The position numbers were made by a program, and so were the translations under genes. A stretch of 64,000 nucleotides of DNA from Rhodospirillales bacterium. Its GTDB lineage: Bacteria; Pseudomonadota; Alphaproteobacteria; Reyranellales; Reyranellaceae. Shown here one piece after another: positions 9,164 to 18,820 of the stretch (the first letter of the stretch is position 1; each line of letters opens with the position of its first letter). The notes below the pieces were generated by a model. It worked only from the letters and a program-made list of their open reading frames with translations. It was not told the DNA's origin and made no database searches. The stretch spans positions 1-64,000 of the forward strand of contig WHTW01000004.1 in assembly GCA_009377525.1 (NCBI GenBank). The letters run 5' to 3'.

Positions 9164-9901
9164 CTACGTCAGGTTCAGCCCCCCATCGGCGATGACGATC
9201 TCTCCGGTAACGTAGTCGTTGGCGATCAGCGCGGCCACCAGATCGGCGATGTCCTCGGGTTTCGCAGGCCGGCGCATCGGCGAGCGGGTCTTCCAGAGCT
9301 CCGTCGCCTCGGGCCAGCCCGCGCCCATGGGTGTCTCGACCAGGCCTGGCGCCACGCAGTTGACCCGGATGGCCGGCCCCAGCGCCAGGGCAAGCAGGCG
9401 CGTGACGTGATGAAGGCCGGCCTTGGCCGTCGCATAGGGAATCGAGGCGCCCTTGGGCCGCACGCCGGCATGGGTGCCGATATTGACGATGCAGGCAGGT
9501 CGGCCGCCTTCCGCCGACTTGCGCAACGCCGGCTCGGCTTCGGTCACCAGCACGAACGGCGCGATCAGGTTGACGTCGAGCATGCGGCGCCAGACGGCCG
9601 GCGTCGCTGCCTTGAGGTCGGCATGCGGGATGCGGATCGATTGGCCGGCGTTGTTGACCAGCACGTCGAGACGGCCATGACGCTTCAGGACCGCAGCGAC
9701 CAGGTTGCGTGTCGCCTGCTCGTCGGCGAGGTCGGCCTGGTGGTAGCTCGCGCCGGCGAGCTCATCGGCCATGCGCTTGCCGGTATCCGCCGAACTGCGC
9801 GAATGCAGCGCGACATTGTAGCCGTCGCGCGCCAGGCGACGCGCCGTGGCGGCGCCGATTCCCGAGGTCGAGCCGGTGATCAGAGCGACGCGATCAGACA
9901 C
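9164..9901 (-). CDS. Short-chain dehydrogenase/reductase
   Basis: A 245-residue classical SDR: NAD(P)-binding TGSTSGIG (10-17), NNAG (84-87) and the catalytic Y157-x3-K161 (YATAK). The usual catalytic serine strand reads NIGTHAG, so the Ser position is replaced by Gly/Thr. The C-terminus GEIVIADGGLNLT is typical of 3-oxoacyl-ACP reductase-like members. Its first 8 bases overlap the end of the upstream alpha/beta hydrolase gene, so the two are translationally coupled. Substrate not predictable. Confidence 0.85.
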   Translation of the reverse strand: MSDRVALITGSTSGIGAATARRLARDGYNVALHSRSSADTGKRMADELAGASYHQADLADEQATRNLVAAVLKRHGRLDVLVNNAGQSIRIPHADLKAATPAVWRRMLDVNLIAPFVLVTEAEPALRKSAEGGRPACIVNIGTHAGVRPKGASIPYATAKAGLHHVTRLLALALGPAIRVNCVAPGLVETPMGAGWPEATELWKTRSPMRRPAKPEDIADLVAALIANDYVTGEIVIADGGLNLT

Positions 9902-10682
9902 TGGACTTCAGCGCTTCCAGCGTCTCGTCCGGCCGCTCGACGATCATGAAATGCCCGCTGTTGGGAATGACGACGGTGCGCGCGCCGGCGATGGCGGCAG
10001 CCAGGGGCTTGGCCTTGGCGGCGGGCGTCATGAGATCGCCATCACCCAGCACCAGCACGGTCGGGCACTTGATTGCGGCCGCGCAGGCGAGTGCATCCTT
10101 GTAGACGTTGCAAGCGGCGAGATCGGCGTGGATCACGCCAGGCTGGTTGGCTGACAGCACGGCGAGCGATTCGCGCCGCAGCCACAGGCCGGGAGAGACC
10201 ATGCCGCCTTTGTGCAAGGCGTTGCCCATGCCCCAGAAGGTCATCAGCTCTTGGACCTTGAGCGTGTTGGCCTTGGCCGATTCCAGCATCTCGGGATGGA
10301 CCGGCATCTCGGCCGCGACGCCGCACAGGCCGAGGCCCCGCACTTCGTCGGGGAAGCGAGCGGCCGTCTCCATGGCGACCAGCGCACCCATGGAATGACC
10401 GACCAATGCTGCCTGCTTCAGGCCGGCCGCCTCGATCAGTGCCGCCGTCCAGTCGGCCATCGCCGCGATGTTTTCAAGGGCTGGTCCGTCAGACCAGCCG
10501 TGGGCAGGAAAGTCGACCGCCAGCACGCTGCGGCCGTGATGGGCGAACCAGCGCGTCTGCAAGCGCCACGCGGTGCGGTCGAAGCCCGCGCCGTGCAGGA
10601 AGACGACGGCGGGCTTGGCCGGATCGAAGTCGGTGCCGCCGGTCGTCGCGAAGATGGTGCGGCCATTGACGGTGAGCTTCAT
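9894..10682 (-). CDS. Alpha/beta hydrolase
   Basis: A 262-residue soluble alpha/beta hydrolase with HGAGFDRTAW (oxyanion loop), the nucleophile elbow GHSMG (S97), a probable acid in LGDGDLMTP and the catalytic histidine in NSGHFMI. The size and motifs match ester or C-C bond hydrolases of the BioH/MhpC type. It starts two bases after the metY stop and overlaps the SDR start, so it is embedded in the operon. A pairing of hydrolase with SDR suggests processing of one small ester or ketone substrate, but this is inference. Confidence 0.82.
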   Translation of the reverse strand: MKLTVNGRTIFATTGGTDFDPAKPAVVFLHGAGFDRTAWRLQTRWFAHHGRSVLAVDFPAHGWSDGPALENIAAMADWTAALIEAAGLKQAALVGHSMGALVAMETAARFPDEVRGLGLCGVAAEMPVHPEMLESAKANTLKVQELMTFWGMGNALHKGGMVSPGLWLRRESLAVLSANQPGVIHADLAACNVYKDALACAAAIKCPTVLVLGDGDLMTPAAKAKPLAAAIAGARTVVIPNSGHFMIVERPDETLEALKSSV

Positions 10683-10684
10683 GG

Positions 10685-11980
10685 TCAGGCCTTTACCGCA
10701 GCACGCAAGGCCTGGCCGAGATCGTCCAAAAGATCGGCAGGATCCTCCAGGCCGACCGACAGGCGGATCATGCCCTCGCCGATGCCCGCCTCCTTGAGCG
10801 CGGCGGCATCGAGCTGGGCGTGCGTCGTCGAGGCGGGATGGATCACCAGCGACTTGGCGTCGCCGACGTTGGCGAGGTGCGAGAACAGGCGCAGCCGCTC
10901 GATGAAGCGCCGGCCGGCCTCGCGTCCGCCCTTGATGTCGAAGCTGAAGATCGAGCCGGTGCCTTTCGGCAGCAGCTTCTGGCCCAACGCATGATCGGGA
11001 TGATCGGGCAGTTCAGGCGAGGCAATGCGCTCGACGGCGGGATTGTCCTTGAGGAAGCCGATCACCTTGCGGGCGTTCTCGACATGGCGCGCCATGCGCA
11101 GTGGCAGGGTCTCCAGGCCCTGCAGCAGGTAGAACGCGGTCTGCGGCGCCATGCATGAGCCGAAGTCGCGCACGCCCTCGGTGCGGGCGCGCATGATGAA
11201 GGCGTGCGGGCCGAACTCCTCGGCGAAGTCGATGCCGTGATAGCCGGCATAGGGCTCGGTGAGCGTCGGGAACTTAGCTGAGCCTTCCCAGTCGAAGCGG
11301 CCCCCCTCGACGATGACGCCGCCGATCGCCACGCCATGGCCGCCGATGAACTTGGTCGCTGAATGGAAGACGATGTCGGCGCCCAAGGTGAGTGGCCGGC
11401 AGAGCACGGGCGAGGCGAAGGTGTTGTCGATCATCAGCGGGATCTTCGCCTTGTGGGCGATATCGGCGATGACCGGGATGTCCAAAACCTCGCCGCCGGG
11501 ATTGCCCACCGTCTCGCCCAGCACCAGTCGCGTCTCGGGCCGGATCGCCTTGGCGAAGCCGTCATGGTCGCGCGGATTGATGAAGGTGGTGGTGATGCCG
11601 AAGCGCGGCAGGGTCAGCCCCAGCATGTTGCGCGTGCCGCCATAGAGCGACGTCGAGGCGACGATGTGCCCCCCTGCTCCCATCAGCGTGGCGATGGCGA
11701 TGTGCAGCGCGGCCTGTCCGCTCGACACGCCCAGTGCGCCCGAGCCTTCCTCGAGAGCCGCAACGCGCTCCTCGAACACCGCGACGGTCGGATTGGAGAT
11801 GCGGCTATAAATGTGGCCGCCGACCTCGAGGTTGAACAGGCTCGCGGCGTGATCGACGTCGCGAAAGACATACGACGTCGTCTGGTAGATCGGCACGGCG
11901 CGCGCGCCGGTGACGGGATCGGGATGCTGGCCGGCGTGCAGGGCAAGCGTATCGGGCTTCAGGAACTTGGCTTCGACCAC
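10685..11980 (-). CDS. metY: O-acetylhomoserine sulfhydrylase / Cys-Met metabolism PLP enzyme
   Basis: PLP-dependent enzyme of direct sulfhydrylation, O-acetyl-L-homoserine plus sulfide to homocysteine; cytosolic tetramer. The 431 residues are the MetY length and show YSRISNPT, SSGQAALH, ETVGNPGGEVLDI and the PLP lysine in HSATKF (K210). Begins with GTG at 11980, six bases after the DUF1192 stop. The MetY/MetZ split is not certain from sequence alone, but the length over 420 and the long insert after K210 favour MetY. Confidence 0.88.
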   Translation of the reverse strand: MVEAKFLKPDTLALHAGQHPDPVTGARAVPIYQTTSYVFRDVDHAASLFNLEVGGHIYSRISNPTVAVFEERVAALEEGSGALGVSSGQAALHIAIATLMGAGGHIVASTSLYGGTRNMLGLTLPRFGITTTFINPRDHDGFAKAIRPETRLVLGETVGNPGGEVLDIPVIADIAHKAKIPLMIDNTFASPVLCRPLTLGADIVFHSATKFIGGHGVAIGGVIVEGGRFDWEGSAKFPTLTEPYAGYHGIDFAEEFGPHAFIMRARTEGVRDFGSCMAPQTAFYLLQGLETLPLRMARHVENARKVIGFLKDNPAVERIASPELPDHPDHALGQKLLPKGTGSIFSFDIKGGREAGRRFIERLRLFSHLANVGDAKSLVIHPASTTHAQLDAAALKEAGIGEGMIRLSVGLEDPADLLDDLGQALRAAVKA

Positions 11981-11986
11981 GACGAC

Positions 11987-12175
11987 CTACTTCTTGAACA
12001 GCGAGGCGGCGGCCGTGGCGTGGCTCTGCTTGGCCTTGATCTTGTCATCGACGCGCGCCAGTTCGGCTTTCAGCACGGCGGAGTACTCCTTGAGGTCTTC
12101 GATGTTCATGGCATCGAGGTTCTTGGGCTGCGGTTTCTTCTGTCGCGGATCGAGATCGTCGAGGTCAAAGGCCAT
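11987..12175 (-). CDS. DUF1192 family small protein
   Basis: A 62-residue acidic-then-basic protein matching DUF1192, an alphaproteobacterial family of unknown function. It shows the MAFDLDDLDPRQKK start, the short helix MNIEDLKEYSAVLKAELARV (probable coiled coil) and the KAKQSHATAAASLFKK tail. First gene of the 12.2-6.7 kb minus-strand operon and divergent from the quinone oxidoreductase gene 66 bases away. Confidence 0.8.
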   Translation of the reverse strand: MAFDLDDLDPRQKKPQPKNLDAMNIEDLKEYSAVLKAELARVDDKIKAKQSHATAAASLFKK

Positions 12176-12241
12176 GGCGCGGCTCCACGGAAGCGGCTAA
12201 GGGAGACCTACCATTGCTCCCACCGCTCCGAAAGGCCGACC

Positions 12242-13234
12242 ATGAGCGCACTGCCCGCGACGATGACCTGTGTCGAGATCAAGAAGCCGGGCGGGCCTGA
12301 AGCATTGGTGCCGACGACGCGGCCGGTGCCGCAGCCCAAGGGCGGCGAGATCCTGATCAAGGTCGCGGCGACGGGCGTCAACCGTCCCGACATCGCCCAG
12401 CGCGCCGGCCTCTATCCGCCGCCGCCGGGCGCCTCGGACCTGCCCGGCCTCGAAGCCGCCGGCACGGTGGCGGCGCTGGGCGCGGGCGTCAGCGGGTGGA
12501 CGGTGGGCGATGCCGTGTGCGCCCTGACGCCGGGCGGCTCCTACGCCGAGTATTGCATCGTGCCGGCGCCGCAATGCCTGCCGCCGCCCAAGGGCTTCGA
12601 CATGCTGCGCGCGGCGGCGCTGCCGGAGAACTATTTCACCGTGTGGCACAATCTCTTCGAGCGCGGCCGGCTCGAGGCCGGCGAGAGCGTGCTGATCCAC
12701 GGCGGCGCGAGCGGCATCGGCACGACGGCGATCCAGCTCGCCAAGGCGTTCGGCGCGAAGGTCTTCACCACGGTGCGCAACGAGACCAAGGCCAAGGCGG
12801 TGCGCGACCTCGGGGCCGACCATGCCATCCTCTACAAGGACAACGACTGGGCGGCCGAGGCCAAGAAGCTCGCGGGCGGCGTCGACGTCGTGCTCGACAT
12901 GGTGGCCGGCGACTACCTGCCGAAGAACCTCGGCCTGCTGAAGGAGGATGGCCGCTGTGTCGTCATCGCCTTCCAGGGCGGTGCGACGGCGACGGTCAGC
13001 GCCGGCATCGTCATGGTCAAGCGCCTCACGCTGACGGGCTCGACGCTGCGGCCGCAGAGCATCGAGAGCAAGGGCCGCATGGCGCGCGGACTGAAGGAGA
13101 AGGTCTGGCCGTTGCTCGAGGCGGGCAAGGTCAAGCCCGTCATCTACAAGACCTTCCCGCTCAGGGACGCCGCCGCCGCCCATGCCGAGCTCGAGCGCGC
13201 CGACCATGTCGGCAAGGTCATGCTGACGGTTTGA
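12242..13234 (+). CDS. NAD(P)H quinone oxidoreductase, PIG3/TP53I3-like
   Basis: A 330-residue zinc-independent medium-chain dehydrogenase. It has GVNRPDIAQRAGLYPPPP near the N-terminus, GLEAAG, the nucleotide-binding HGGASGIGTTAIQLAK segment, and the C-terminal HAELERADHVGKVMLTV typical of the PIG3 quinone oxidoreductase group. Reduces quinones with NADPH. I chose the ATG at 12242; the open frame extends far upstream only because it is antisense to metY. It converges on the TRAP permease gene with 17 bases between the stops. Confidence 0.88.
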   Translation: MSALPATMTCVEIKKPGGPEALVPTTRPVPQPKGGEILIKVAATGVNRPDIAQRAGLYPPPPGASDLPGLEAAGTVAALGAGVSGWTVGDAVCALTPGGSYAEYCIVPAPQCLPPPKGFDMLRAAALPENYFTVWHNLFERGRLEAGESVLIHGGASGIGTTAIQLAKAFGAKVFTTVRNETKAKAVRDLGADHAILYKDNDWAAEAKKLAGGVDVVLDMVAGDYLPKNLGLLKEDGRCVVIAFQGGATATVSAGIVMVKRLTLTGSTLRPQSIESKGRMARGLKEKVWPLLEAGKVKPVIYKTFPLRDAAAAHAELERADHVGKVMLTV

Positions 13235-13251
13235 CCGTCAGAGCTTGCCCC

Positions 13252-14520
13252 TCAGAACTTACCCGTCACGAAGTACATCGCGATCCAGGGCTGCCACAAC
13301 ACGAGGACGAGGCAGCCCAGCATCAAAAGGATGAACGGCAGCGCCGCGCGGCAGATCAGGCCGAAGGGCTGCTTGAAGGCGCTCATGGCCACGATCAGGT
13401 TGAGCCCGACCGGCGGCGTCAGATAGCCGATCTCGAGGTTCAGGATCATGATCAGGCCGAAGATCACCTTGTCGTAGCCGTAGGCGGCAGCGACCGGGGC
13501 GAGCAAAGGCGCCAGCACCAGGATCGCCTCGCCCGTGGTCATCAGGCAGCCAACGACCAGCAACAGGAGATTGATCAGCAACATGAAGACGATCGGGCTG
13601 TCGATGTAGCCCTGCATGAAGGCCACCATGCCCTGCGGGATGCGATGCTCGATCAGGATGATGTTGAGGCTGAGCGCCACTGCCAGCACGGGAAACAGCG
13701 AACCGCCGAGCTTCGAGGCCTCGAGGACCACCTTGTAGAAATCGACGAGCTTGAGCTCCTTGTGCACGAAGACCTCGATCACCATGGCGTAGGCAAGCGC
13801 CACGGCAGCCGCCTCGGTGGCGGTGAACCAGCCAGTGTAGATGCCGCCCAGCATGATCACCGGCATCAGCACGGCCCAGATGCCGCGACGAAACGAGGTC
13901 AGGAACTCGTGGAGACTGAAATGCTCGGCCGGACGTTTGCGGTTGAACCAGACGGCGTAGGCAGAGAGAACGACGGTGAGCAGGATGGCGGGCCCGAATC
14001 CCGCGGCGAACAGGTCGACGATCGAGGTCTCGGTGACGAGGCCGTAGATGATCATCGGAATCGACGGCGGAACGATGATGCCCAGCGTGCCGCCCGACAT
14101 GATGGCGCCCAGGGTGAACTTGATGTCGTAGCCCGCTCGACGCATGGCCGGATACATCACCGACCCGATCGCCAGCATGGTGACGATGGACGAGCCCGAG
14201 ATCGCCGCGAACACCGAGCAGGCGAGCACGCAGGCCACCGCCATGCCGCCCGGCACCGGCCGCGTCATGGCGGCCAGCATGTCGATCAGGCGCTGGGCGA
14301 TCGAGCCGCGCGTCATCACATTGCCGCACAGGATGAACAGCGGAATGGAAAGGATCAGCTCCTTGTCGAGACCGATCCACATGTCCTCAATGATGTAGTC
14401 GAGCTCTCCGCGGCCCCAGACGAGATGGACGAAGACGGCCGCTGACATCAGGATAACCAGCAGCGGCTGGCGCAGGAACAGCAGAACCGCGACCAGCCCG
14501 AGAAGCAGGAAGCCGTTCAT
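13252..14520 (-). CDS. dctM: TRAP transporter large permease subunit
   Basis: A 422-residue membrane protein of the DctM/IT superfamily with about a dozen hydrophobic helices. Family segments include the N-terminal MNGFLLLGLVAVLLFLRQP, GSSIVTMLAIGSVMYPAM, GTLGIIVPPSIPMIIYG and the C-terminal EIGYLTPPVGLNL. It is the ion-coupled permease that takes a carboxylate-like solute from the DctP protein. Its ATG overlaps the dctQ stop (TCAT on the plus strand), so it is translationally coupled. Confidence 0.93.
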   Translation of the reverse strand: MNGFLLLGLVAVLLFLRQPLLVILMSAAVFVHLVWGRGELDYIIEDMWIGLDKELILSIPLFILCGNVMTRGSIAQRLIDMLAAMTRPVPGGMAVACVLACSVFAAISGSSIVTMLAIGSVMYPAMRRAGYDIKFTLGAIMSGGTLGIIVPPSIPMIIYGLVTETSIVDLFAAGFGPAILLTVVLSAYAVWFNRKRPAEHFSLHEFLTSFRRGIWAVLMPVIMLGGIYTGWFTATEAAAVALAYAMVIEVFVHKELKLVDFYKVVLEASKLGGSLFPVLAVALSLNIILIEHRIPQGMVAFMQGYIDSPIVFMLLINLLLLVVGCLMTTGEAILVLAPLLAPVAAAYGYDKVIFGLIMILNLEIGYLTPPVGLNLIVAMSAFKQPFGLICRAALPFILLMLGCLVLVLWQPWIAMYFVTGKF

Positions 14521-15080
14521 TCCTGGAATTCCGGCAGGCCGGGACGCAGGGAAGGCCAGAGCGCGTAGACGAAGTAGCGGCAGGCTGCCGACAGGAAGCC
14601 CGCAGGAATGGCGAGCTGGAACGGCCAAACCGACCAATCGAGCACCGGCGCGCGCAGATCGACGGCGTAGGTCGATTGGACGAACTTGAAGCCGTAGTAG
14701 GTGACGCCGAGCAGGAAGCAGCCGGTGATGATATCCGCCAGGCGGTCCATTCGCGGCCCCCACGCCTTTGGTATCCAGCCGAAGCCCACGCGCGGCACGA
14801 GATGGCTGCCCGTCGCGGTGGCGATACCGATGCCGGCGAAGCTGCCGATCACCAGAGCGTAGATGGACAGCCGCTGCGAGGCGAAGATGCCGGTCGGGCC
14901 GACATCGATGCCCAGCAGGTTGAATACCGGCCCGACGAACTCGCGGCCCAGCACGTCGAGCACCAGGATGACGGCGATGAAGGAGAAGCAGGTAACGGCA
15001 ACCCAGCACTCGACTCTGTGCCAGACAGCCAGCACCCGCGCCGCAGCAGGCGGCGCGGGTGCTGCAGGAGCATCATTCAT
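14517..15080 (-). CDS. dctQ: TRAP transporter small permease subunit
   Basis: A 187-residue four-helix DctQ protein. It has an Ala/Pro-rich N-terminus, then helices at about 30-50, 72-92, 115-133 and 150-170, with the VLDVLGREFVGP motif after helix 1. It partners DctM in the membrane. Lies nine bases after dctP and overlaps dctM by four bases, forming a complete three-gene transporter operon. Confidence 0.9.
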   Translation of the reverse strand: MNDAPAAPAPPAAARVLAVWHRVECWVAVTCFSFIAVILVLDVLGREFVGPVFNLLGIDVGPTGIFASQRLSIYALVIGSFAGIGIATATGSHLVPRVGFGWIPKAWGPRMDRLADIITGCFLLGVTYYGFKFVQSTYAVDLRAPVLDWSVWPFQLAIPAGFLSAACRYFVYALWPSLRPGLPEFQE

Positions 15081-15089
15081 GAAGGGCGC

Positions 15090-16112
15090 TTAGGCCTTCT
15101 TGTCGCAAGCCGCGCGGGCGGCTTCCATTTCCTTGTAAAAGGCGGGCGCTTCGCCGCCGACATCCTGCACCATCCTGGGCCAGGCCGGCTGCAGCGCCTT
15201 GCGCCAGAGCTCGCGCTGCTCGGGCGTCGGCGTGGCGATCGTACCGCCGCCCTTGACGTGCATCTGCCGCAGCTTCTCCTCAAAGCCGCGGATCTCGTTG
15301 CGCAGCTGATCGGCGCTGCGCAGCGACACGGCCTTGTCGAGCGCGGCCTTCTCGGCGGCCGGCAATTTGTCGTAGCTCGCCTTGTTGATGAGGATGATGC
15401 CCGGCGCATCGGCGAGCTCGACGCGCGACAGCACGGGCGCGACCTTGGCGAGACCCGACGGCAGGTAGAAGGTCACCACGGTGGCATTGACGTCGGTCAG
15501 GCCGGTCTGGAAGGCCGAGGCGATCTCGGTGATGCCGATCGGCGTCGGGTTGGCGCCGAGCGTCGTCCACATCGTGGCCGACACCTTGTTGGAGGCCGAT
15601 GCCGCCTTCAGACCCTTGACGTCCGCCGGCACGAGGTAGGGCTTCTTGCCGACGATGTCGCCGGTGCCGACTTCGGTCCAGCCGAGGAATTTGATGCCCT
15701 TCTTGGCCAGCAGGTCGGACACCGTCTTGGTCATCTTGTCGACGGTGCAGTCCTGCTCGGCGACGTTCTTGAAGAAGAACGGCAGACCGAGCAGCGCAAG
15801 CTCCGGCGCGATCAGCGCGACGGCCCCGTTGGAGAAGCCACCCATGTCGATGCGGCCGCGCGCCACCTGCTGCACGGTGTCCTGCTCGTTGCCGAGCTGC
15901 GCGGCAACGAAGGAGGAGATCTTTAGCTTGCCGCCGCTGGCCTCGGCTACGTCCTTCTCGAAGCGGCGAAGCTGCGGGTTGACCCACGGCGTCTGCTCCG
16001 GCGCGCCGGTCGTGTAGCGAAGCTCGGTGACCTTGTCCTGGGCGGCGGCAGTGCCCGCGAATGCTAGCGACAGCGCCGCAACGGCGATGGTCGCACCTGT
16101 CAGGCGAATCAT
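15090..16112 (-). CDS. dctP: TRAP transporter solute-binding protein
   Basis: A 340-residue periplasmic binding protein with a Sec signal peptide (cleavage expected after AGTAAAQ, near residue 25). The conserved DctP features are present: AQLGNEQDTVQQVARGRIDM in the first half and a central GLKAASASNK segment that normally carries the substrate-anchoring arginine. In this protein the usual RxP...xxR motif reads LKAASAS, so the carboxylate-clamp Arg may be absent or shifted. The substrate is unknown. An AGGAGG lies nine bases before the ATG. Confidence 0.88.
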   Translation of the reverse strand: MIRLTGATIAVAALSLAFAGTAAAQDKVTELRYTTGAPEQTPWVNPQLRRFEKDVAEASGGKLKISSFVAAQLGNEQDTVQQVARGRIDMGGFSNGAVALIAPELALLGLPFFFKNVAEQDCTVDKMTKTVSDLLAKKGIKFLGWTEVGTGDIVGKKPYLVPADVKGLKAASASNKVSATMWTTLGANPTPIGITEIASAFQTGLTDVNATVVTFYLPSGLAKVAPVLSRVELADAPGIILINKASYDKLPAAEKAALDKAVSLRSADQLRNEIRGFEEKLRQMHVKGGGTIATPTPEQRELWRKALQPAWPRMVQDVGGEAPAFYKEMEAARAACDKKA

Positions 16113-16228
16113 CTGGACATCCCTCCTGCGTTCGGAACGTAGCGCGCTTTCGGCGCCTTAACTCCGTGCGCAATGTGCCGCTCTTCACACCGAGTGGCGA
16201 GTGTGAAGTTGGCGTTGGCGTCAGATTT

Positions 16229-16912
16229 TCAGTGCCGCGACGTCTCGTCGAGGTCGGGCTGATCGGCCTCGGCTGGATCGACCGGCGATTCGGCGGGAAC
16301 CTCCTCGGCGACCGCGTCTTCCGCCGCAACAACCTCGCCGGCAGCCGCGGCCTTTGCCGTCACCTTCTTCTTGGCGGCGTCCTCGCGGGCGGCCTTGCGG
16401 CGCGCCTTGTCGACGGCATCGTTGAGATCCTTCAGCGAGCACAGGCCGAGCGTGACAGGATCGCGCGCCCGCACGTTCTGCATGTTCCAGTGCGTGCGAT
16501 CGCGCACCGACTGGACCGTGCTCTTGGTCGAGCCGACCAGCTTGGCGACCTGCGAGTCCTGCAGCTCGGGATGGACCTTCAGCAGCCAGGCAATGGCGTC
16601 GGGACGATCCTGGCGCTTGGCGACGGGCGTGTAGCGCGGCCCCTTGGAGCGGGCCACGGGCATGGGCACGTCGCGCGGGCTGAGCTTCAGGCGGGCCGTC
16701 GGATCGGCTTCGGCGCGCTTGATCTCTTCCTTGGTGAGTTGGCCGTTGGTCGTCGGATCAAGACCCGTCATGCCGCCTGCAACTTCGCCGTCGGCAATCG
16801 CCTGGACCTCGAGCGGATGCAGGCCGGTGAAGGCCGAAATCTGGTCGAAGGTCAGGGTGCTGTTCTCGACCAGCCAGACCGCAGTGGCCTTGGGCATCAA
16901 CACTTGTGACAT
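16229..16912 (-). CDS. trcR: Cell-cycle transcriptional regulator TrcR (DUF1013)
   Basis: A 227-residue protein of the DUF1013/TrcR family, restricted to Alphaproteobacteria and linked to cell-cycle transcription in Caulobacter. The body contains LMPKATAVWLVENSTLTFDQI, FTGLHPLEVQAIADG, a helix-turn-helix-like QDSQVAKLVGSTKSTVQSVR and LGLCSLKDLNDAV. The last ~45 residues form an Ala/Glu-rich acidic tail that varies between species. AGGAGAAG lies just upstream of the ATG. Stands alone between dctP and the terminator of the OmpA gene. Confidence 0.85.
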   Translation of the reverse strand: MSQVLMPKATAVWLVENSTLTFDQISAFTGLHPLEVQAIADGEVAGGMTGLDPTTNGQLTKEEIKRAEADPTARLKLSPRDVPMPVARSKGPRYTPVAKRQDRPDAIAWLLKVHPELQDSQVAKLVGSTKSTVQSVRDRTHWNMQNVRARDPVTLGLCSLKDLNDAVDKARRKAAREDAAKKKVTAKAAAAGEVVAAEDAVAEEVPAESPVDPAEADQPDLDETSRH

Positions 16913-17025
16913 GGGTTCTTCTCCTGAGCCCGGATATAGAGGCCGCTCCAGCCTCCGCCAACCCGAAAAGCGCCTAAAGATGCAGGGCAGCGCATGGCGG
17001 AAACGGGGCCGAAGCCTGGAAATGG

Positions 17026-17059
17026 TCCAAAAGGAAACGGCCGGGCAGAGCCCGGCCGT
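17026..17059 (-). terminator. Rho-independent terminator of the OmpA-family gene
   Basis: A perfect 10-bp stem (17037..17046 with 17050..17059, ACGGCCGGGC) with a three-base loop. On the minus strand it is followed by TTTCCTTTT. It begins 27 bases past the stop of the OmpA-family gene and is the clearest intrinsic terminator in the window. Confidence 0.85.
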
Positions 17060-17085
17060 CCCTGAAGACTTACGCTTCGGATCGC

Positions 17086-18051
<966 letters not shown>

Positions 18052-18125
18052 GAGTTCTTCCCCTCGTTTAATAACAAACTGACGAGCGTTGGCGGGGCTG
18101 GGGTCTGTAACCAACTCCTGAGGGA

Positions 18126-18155
18126 AATATACACACCACGACTAGTGAGGTGCAA
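18126..18155 (-). promoter_or_regulatory. Sigma-70-like promoter of the OmpA-family gene
   Basis: On the minus strand a -35 box TTGCAC (18150..18155) is separated by 18 bases from a -10 box TATATT (18126..18131). It lies about 75 bases upstream of the ATG at 18051. It is well formed for this GC-rich genome and fits a strongly expressed porin. Confidence 0.6.
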
Positions 18156-18673
18156 GGAAAGCGGCCAATACGCGGCGACTCGTTGGCAACCTGTGGCCAG
18201 GAGGCAACAGTGTGCTCTAAGGCCCTCAGGAAAAGGCGATTCCAAGCCGATCAGCGAGAACTATATCTAGTTCCGCTGCACGGTGACTTTGACCAGTTGG
18301 CAGCGGGCTGGCCGAGAAGCCATCGGACGGTGCATGCACTGGCGTCAGCGGTGCGAGGATTTTCCGGTATTTCCGGCATTTCCGACAGAGAGCCTTGTGG
18401 TCCTTTGAGATCGCACCCCCTATCGGTTGGGCCACCTTCCGAGTTCGGACAGTTACGCTCGTTTCGCTACCGTAATCGCCGCGCCGGAGAGCGGGAGCCG
18501 CGAGCCCGCCCCGACCGGATGCAGGCGGCTGGACGGGCCGCGCGGCGTCTGCCGCGCCCTTTTGGTCTCGGATCGACGATGCATAGAGCGACAACGCAGG
18601 GAAGCAACGCAACAGGCCGATCTTATGACTGAAGTCTACTCGTGTCAAGCACGATGGTTATGTTCGGCTCGTT
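18156..18673. other. Gene-poor intergenic stretch
   Basis: About 520 bases with no recognisable gene. Short open frames exist on both strands (for example 18226..18648 minus and 18150..18632 plus). None has a ribosome-binding site, a recognisable motif or plausible composition. It lies between the OmpA promoter and the degenerate repeat, and might contain decayed sequence. Confidence 0.5.
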
Positions 18674-18820
18674 TCGTTGTCGCGAATTATTTCGTGCCGT
18701 AGAGGGCCGCATCTGGCGGGTCGCCTGGGCGACGACGCCATTGCTTGTGTCGTCGAGCTCGAGTGCCAGCAATGCTTTCAACGACAGGCACAAACCCGTC
18801 AAAACCTCTGTGACGAGCTA
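18629..18820 (+). pseudogene. Possible relic of a small zinc-ribbon-like protein gene
   Basis: The frame through 18629..18820 encodes a peptide with CRRG, LAGRLGDDAIACV and a CxxC (ECQQC) followed by an Arg-rich tail. This resembles small proteobacterial zinc-ribbon proteins with paired CxxC motifs. The first pair is broken (CRRG instead of CRRC). There is no start codon with a ribosome-binding site, and the frame runs on as antisense to the next gene. Read as a decayed fragment. Confidence 0.3.
18674..18757. repeat. 84-bp dispersed repeat, copy 2
   Basis: Matches bases 1..84 without gaps at 82 percent identity. A GACGAC/GTCGTC stem (18731..18736 with 18749..18754) appears in the other copy as GGCGCC/GTCGCC. 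That is one compensatory A-T to G-C change and one mismatch, so it could be a structured RNA or a decayed coding repeat. Confidence 0.55.

Noticed and set aside
12176-12241. Possible SAM riboswitch before metY
   Set aside because: Only 66 bases separate the first gene of the operon from the divergent gene and no SAM-II-type pseudoknot sequence is visible; metY is second in the operon.
12496-14445. 649-codon plus-strand frame
   Set aside because: Runs out of frame through the quinone oxidoreductase and antisense to the TRAP permease; composition is Arg/Gln/Asp shadow type.
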